DNA from: an uncultured Eubacteriales bacterium
GTDB lineage: Bacteria > Bacillota > Clostridia > Oscillospirales > Ruminococcaceae
Length of the DNA stretch: 8,204 bases
Assembly: GCA_900318545.1 (NCBI GenBank)
Contig: ONLC01000081.1
Coordinates: 1 to 8,204 of the forward strand
Direction: 5' to 3'
The position numbers were made by a program, and so were the translations under genes. The notes under the pieces were generated by a model. The model did not search any database and was not told where the DNA came from. It was given only the letters and a program-made list of their open reading frames with translations. This document shows, piece by piece, positions 5,855 to 8,204 of this stretch. Each line of letters begins with the position of its first letter. Within the stretch, counting starts at the first letter, position 1.

Positions 5855-6442
5855 ATGAGCAAAAACAAAGGACTTGCTCTTGAGCTTACATCTCTTCTGG
5901 ATGTTATAATGATAATGCTCTTCTGGGTAATGACCAACTCTTCAAGCTCTGCTGCAAAGGCCGAGGAAAAGGCTGATCAGAAGGTCAAAAATGCTCAGAC
6001 TAAGGTTGAATCAGCCGAAAAGAAGCTTGATGAGCAGGCAAAGGAATATGAACAAAAGATAGAGGATCTCAAAGCTCAGGCTTATGATCAGCAGAAAGCA
6101 CTGAATGATGAGGCAGCTATGAATCAGAAGGCTATAAATGATTATAAAGACGGTCTTTTGATTACTCTGAATATACGAAATGAAAACGGCAAGGATAAAC
6201 TGACACTCGCAAGAGGCAGCTCTCAGATTGCTGAATACTCTATCACTGACGGTCTGTACGATGAGCTTGATCTCGCTCTTGCAGCAATGGGTATAAGCGA
6301 TGATAATGCTGCTATGGCGGCCGTGATATATGACGGTGACGCTGTACTCTACAACGACCTGTCTGCTATCAGAGAGATCGTATCAAAGCTGTCACAATCG
6401 CACAAAAGCGTTTATTTTACTTATATAAACACCTCAAAATAG
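5855..6442 (+). CDS. ExbD/TolR-like stator subunit with long coiled-coil insert
   Basis: This 195-residue protein has a short cytoplasmic N-terminus and one membrane span (about 12-28). The span carries the ExbD/TolR/MotB hallmark: LTSLLDVIMIMLFWVMTNSS with aspartate D16, the residue that carries protons through the channel. Residues about 34-97 are a charged Ala/Glu/Lys/Gln-rich region with heptad character, predicted to be a coiled coil. Residues about 100-193 look like the outer alpha/beta domain of ExbD (LLITLNIR, an amphipathic helix near 132-145, then AAVIYDGDAVLYNDLSAIR and SVYFTYI). Classical ExbD is about 140 residues with no such coiled coil, so this one reaches about 9 nm or less further outward if the helix is straight. 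GGAGG at 5842-5846 lies inside the end of the channel gene, 8 bases before the ATG, implying translational coupling. It is presumed to partner the upstream channel protein. Confidence 0.8.
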   Translation: MSKNKGLALELTSLLDVIMIMLFWVMTNSSSSAAKAEEKADQKVKNAQTKVESAEKKLDEQAKEYEQKIEDLKAQAYDQQKALNDEAAMNQKAINDYKDGLLITLNIRNENGKDKLTLARGSSQIAEYSITDGLYDELDLALAAMGISDDNAAMAAVIYDGDAVLYNDLSAIREIVSKLSQSHKSVYFTYINTSK

Positions 6443-6458
6443 AAAGGAATGAGCTTCT

Positions 6459-6974
6459 ATGAGCATACAAGATGATGTTGAGAAACTGATGAGGGACGAC
6501 CTTGAAAGTAAAGGCAGAAAAGAAAAGAAGAAAAAGAAGAAAAGATTGCTGTTTCTTCTTATAATACTTTTACTGTTAGCAGCCCTTCTCGCTATATTAC
6601 AGTGGCTCGGACTGGGGCTTGGCGGCGGAAAGGGCGAAGGCGGTGACGGCAATGGGAATGAGTCTGTTAATCCTTCTTCGAGCTCTGCAGCTGCCGATGA
6701 ATCATCCGAAGAGGATCCCGAGTATTTCGATGTAATGGTATCGGGCAGCAAGTATATCGTTGATAATAATCTTATCGACCTTGATACTATCTCTTCAAGG
6801 GTAAAGGGTCTGAAGGATAATTATATCATCAGAATATCCAATGACAATGCAACTGCAAATGCAATGGATGATCTTAAAGCCAGACTTGATGCTGAGGGCA
6901 GAAAGTTCATAACAACAGAGCTAAGCGATGAGAGCTCTGCTGTTGAGTCTGAAAAAGAATCATCCAAAGTATAG
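6459..6974 (+). CDS. Single-span membrane protein with an ExbD-like outer domain, probable third stator component
   Basis: This 171-residue protein starts with a cytoplasmic segment rich in lysine (KEKKKKKKR at 21-29), followed by a strongly hydrophobic span (30-50). It continues with a glycine-rich linker (51-67), a Ser/Glu linker (69-88), a folded-looking domain (about 89-155) and an acidic serine tail. The domain (YFDVMVSGSKYIVDN, then DLDTISSRVKGL, YIIRISNDNATANAMDDL and LDAEGRKFITTEL) follows the strand-helix-strand-helix-strand pattern of the ExbD outer domain. The span contains no aspartate, so it cannot carry protons as ExbD does. It sits 16 bases after the ExbD-like gene with AAAGGA at 6443-6448, 10 bases before the ATG, so it is in the same operon. 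I do not recognise a named family. The ExbD-like reading is by eye and should be treated as a proposal. Confidence 0.7.
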   Translation: MSIQDDVEKLMRDDLESKGRKEKKKKKKRLLFLLIILLLLAALLAILQWLGLGLGGGKGEGGDGNGNESVNPSSSSAAADESSEEDPEYFDVMVSGSKYIVDNNLIDLDTISSRVKGLKDNYIIRISNDNATANAMDDLKARLDAEGRKFITTELSDESSAVESEKESSKV

Positions 6975-6978
6975 TTTG

Positions 6979-7018
6979 AAAGGAGTGCATACCCCCTGGC
7001 TACGGGGGTATGATTTTT
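6979..7018 (+). promoter_or_regulatory. Ribosome binding site separated from its start codon by a perfect hairpin
   Basis: A strong Shine-Dalgarno sequence AAAGGAG (6979-6985) is followed by a perfect 9-bp hairpin. The arms are CATACCCCC (6988-6996) and GGGGGTATG (7004-7012), with loop TGGCTAC. The hairpin is followed by ATTTTT and the ATG at 7019. In the linear message the gap is 33 bases, too long for initiation. If the hairpin is folded, only 2 + 6 unpaired bases remain between Shine-Dalgarno and start, an ideal distance. The stem plus T5 could also act as a partial terminator between the stator genes and the phospholipase gene. Confidence 0.6.
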
Positions 7019-7882
7019 ATGACAGGTTTAGTTCTTGAGGGCGGAGCAAGCAGAACCGTGTATTCATGCGGTATTCTTGATGCTCTTCTCGAAGAAAACA
7101 TCAAAGCAGATTATGTTATCGGAGTGTCGGCAGGTGCTGCTTTCGGAGCATCTTACGTATCCGGTCAGATAGGCAGAAACTACAGGCTTGCCAGAGAGAT
7201 AATGCCCACAAAAAAGTATATGGGCTTTCATCATCTGCTGAGGCCCTCAAATAAAAGCTACTATAATCTTGATTATGCATTTGATGAAGTTCCGAATTCG
7301 GTTCTTCCCTTCGATTATGATGCATATAATAATTATAAGGGAAGATTTGTTGCCGTAGTTACAAACGTCGAAACTGGAAAAGCAGAATACCTCGATGTTC
7401 CCAGAGATGACAGAAGCTGGCAGCTGCTCAGAGCTACCTGTGCTTTGCCGATGCTGTTTCCTATGATCAGGATTAACGGAGTAAACTATCTTGACGGCGG
7501 CGTTTCAGACTCTATCCCTTACAAGCAGGCTATCGCTGAGGGCTGTGACAAGCTTATAATAGTTCTAACAAGACCAAAGGGCTACATCAAGGAAACAGAT
7601 ACTGCTGCCAAGCTTTCGGCAGACTTTTTCAAAAAGTATCCTGACTTCGCAGAGGCTATGCTCACCCGTGCTGACAGGTACAACGCATGTATGCGTGAAA
7701 TAGAAGAGCTGAAACAAATCGGCAAAGCCTTTGTGTTTACCCCAAAGACAACCTTTGGAGTAGGCAGACTTGAAAACAACGTTGAAAAGCTCGACAGGCT
7801 TTTCAATTACGGTTATAACCATGCAAAATGGGCTATGGACAGCCTGAAAAAATATCTTGAGATAGAAAGCGTGATCAAGTGA
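7019..7882 (+). CDS. Patatin-like phospholipase (RssA/YjjU-type serine lipid hydrolase)
   Basis: This 287-residue cytoplasmic or membrane-associated hydrolase should cleave acyl chains from phospholipids with a Ser-Asp dyad. Counting from the ATG at 7019, the oxyanion-hole segment LVLEGGASR is near residues 4-12 and the nucleophile elbow GVSAG is at 35-39 with S37. The DGG motif (D159) supplies the second catalytic residue, in a typical LDGGVSDSIPYKQAI context. The family usually has GGGxRG; here it is GGASRTVYSCG, as in the YjjU branch. An in-frame ATG at 7010 would add three residues, but it lies inside the 3' arm of the hairpin. The 7019 start begins MTGLVLEGG as in relatives and keeps a good folded spacing to the Shine-Dalgarno sequence. 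No promoter is visible in the 35-44 bases before it, so it is probably read from the stator operon. Its stop overlaps the next start. Confidence 0.9.
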   Translation: MTGLVLEGGASRTVYSCGILDALLEENIKADYVIGVSAGAAFGASYVSGQIGRNYRLAREIMPTKKYMGFHHLLRPSNKSYYNLDYAFDEVPNSVLPFDYDAYNNYKGRFVAVVTNVETGKAEYLDVPRDDRSWQLLRATCALPMLFPMIRINGVNYLDGGVSDSIPYKQAIAEGCDKLIIVLTRPKGYIKETDTAAKLSADFFKKYPDFAEAMLTRADRYNACMREIEELKQIGKAFVFTPKTTFGVGRLENNVEKLDRLFNYGYNHAKWAMDSLKKYLEIESVIK

Positions 7883-8204
7883 AGATCAGATACAGGCTTC
7901 TGACGGCTGCGGCAGTTTGCTTTTCAGCCGGATATATGTTAGTTTCTAACAGACAGCTTCGTGTAAACAAGTACACGATGAAGCTGAACAAGCTGCCCGA
8001 AAGCTTTGAAGGAAAGAAAATACTGCTTATCGCTGATCTTCATAAAAAGAGATACGGAGATAAGTTTGATAATATTATAAATTCATGCATTGCCGCAGAG
8101 CCCGATTATATCTTCTTTGCAGGAGACCTTTACAGCAGAGACGAGACCGATATGGCACCAAAGGTCGCATTGATGAAAAGACTCAGGGCGATCGCTCCGA
8201 CATA
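7879..8204 (+). CDS. Membrane-anchored calcineurin-like metallophosphoesterase (YkuE/YaeI-type), 3' end outside window
   Basis: The frame opens with GTG at 7879, overlapping the patatin stop by four bases (GTGA), and is still open at the window end after 108 codons. The N-terminus (MKIRYRLLTAAAVCFSAGYMLV) is a signal anchor. After a linker, KILLIADLHKKRYG (47-60) contains the first metal-binding D-x-H (D53, H55), and PDYIFFAGDLYSRD (75-88) contains the second block GD (D83). This is the start of the calcineurin-type two-metal phosphoesterase fold. The remaining motifs (GNH, GH) are beyond the window. YkuE/YaeI relatives act at the membrane on phosphoesters, in some cases on UDP-sugar lipids. 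The Shine-Dalgarno sequence is weak, so translation probably depends on coupling with the patatin gene. An ATG at 7937 would delete most of the anchor and is less likely. Confidence 0.85.
   Translation, partial: MKIRYRLLTAAAVCFSAGYMLVSNRQLRVNKYTMKLNKLPESFEGKKILLIADLHKKRYGDKFDNIINSCIAAEPDYIFFAGDLYSRDETDMAPKVALMKRLRAIAPT

Noticed and set aside
6434..6751. Minus-strand open frame rich in Ser, Pro and Phe
   Set aside because: It is the antisense of the lysine- and glycine-rich coding region of the third stator gene; low-complexity composition keeps it open.
5333..6974. Zorya anti-phage system
   Set aside because: The channel subunit lacks the long cytoplasmic tail of ZorA, the second protein has no clear OmpA-like peptidoglycan-binding domain, and no ZorC/ZorD or ZorE is present.
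7565..7822. Two minus-strand open frames within the patatin gene
   Set aside because: Both lie antisense to a well-supported gene, without ribosome binding sites or family features.
1..8204. CRISPR array, tRNA genes, insertion sequences or phage genes
   Set aside because: No regularly spaced repeats, tRNA-like cloverleaf, transposase motifs or phage structural genes were seen on either strand.

Overview
The window looks like chromosomal DNA from a low- to mid-GC, spore-forming Clostridia, most likely a Ruminococcus-like member of the Oscillospiraceae. The evidence is the 5' end of a Firmicutes-type 16S rRNA gene on the left edge, a spore cortex-lytic enzyme (SleB), strong GGAGG ribosome binding sites, and canonical TTGACA/TATAAT promoters. 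The genus is an inference; no database comparison was possible.

Left part (1-1509). An rRNA operon runs leftward off the window, with its leader (about 86-293) and a near-perfect promoter (300-328). Diverging from it is sleB (489-1172). A bidirectional terminator (1181-1208) follows sleB and also serves a short gene on the minus strand (1226-1345). This 39-codon gene encodes a single-span membrane peptide and has its own promoter and GGAGG site.

Middle part (1510-5216). A probable two-gene unit holds a Wzx/MATE-type flippase with an unusual extra hydrophobic C-terminal part, and a YdbC/PC4-like single-stranded-DNA-binding protein. It is followed by a ROK-family regulator whose sugar-kinase and zinc residues are degenerate. 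The regulator has its own promoter, an inverted repeat over the -35 region, and a good terminator.

Right part (5217-8204). A tight operon encodes an ExbB/TolQ/MotA-like channel protein, an ExbD-like protein with a long coiled-coil insert, and a third single-span protein whose outer domain also looks ExbD-like but whose membrane span lacks the proton-carrying aspartate. A patatin-like phospholipase and a membrane-anchored calcineurin-type phosphoesterase (cut by the window end) follow in the same direction. A perfect 9-bp hairpin sits between the Shine-Dalgarno sequence and the start codon of the patatin gene.

The most interesting part is this putative proton-driven stator complex in what appears to be a monoderm organism, where TonB or Tol functions do not apply. 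A 10- to 11-base motif (AAATCATTAT) occurs upstream of the ROK gene and twice, as an inverted pair, around the stator promoter. This suggests that the ROK protein controls itself and the stator operon. The motif, the fold assignments and the regulatory link are inferences from reading the sequence.
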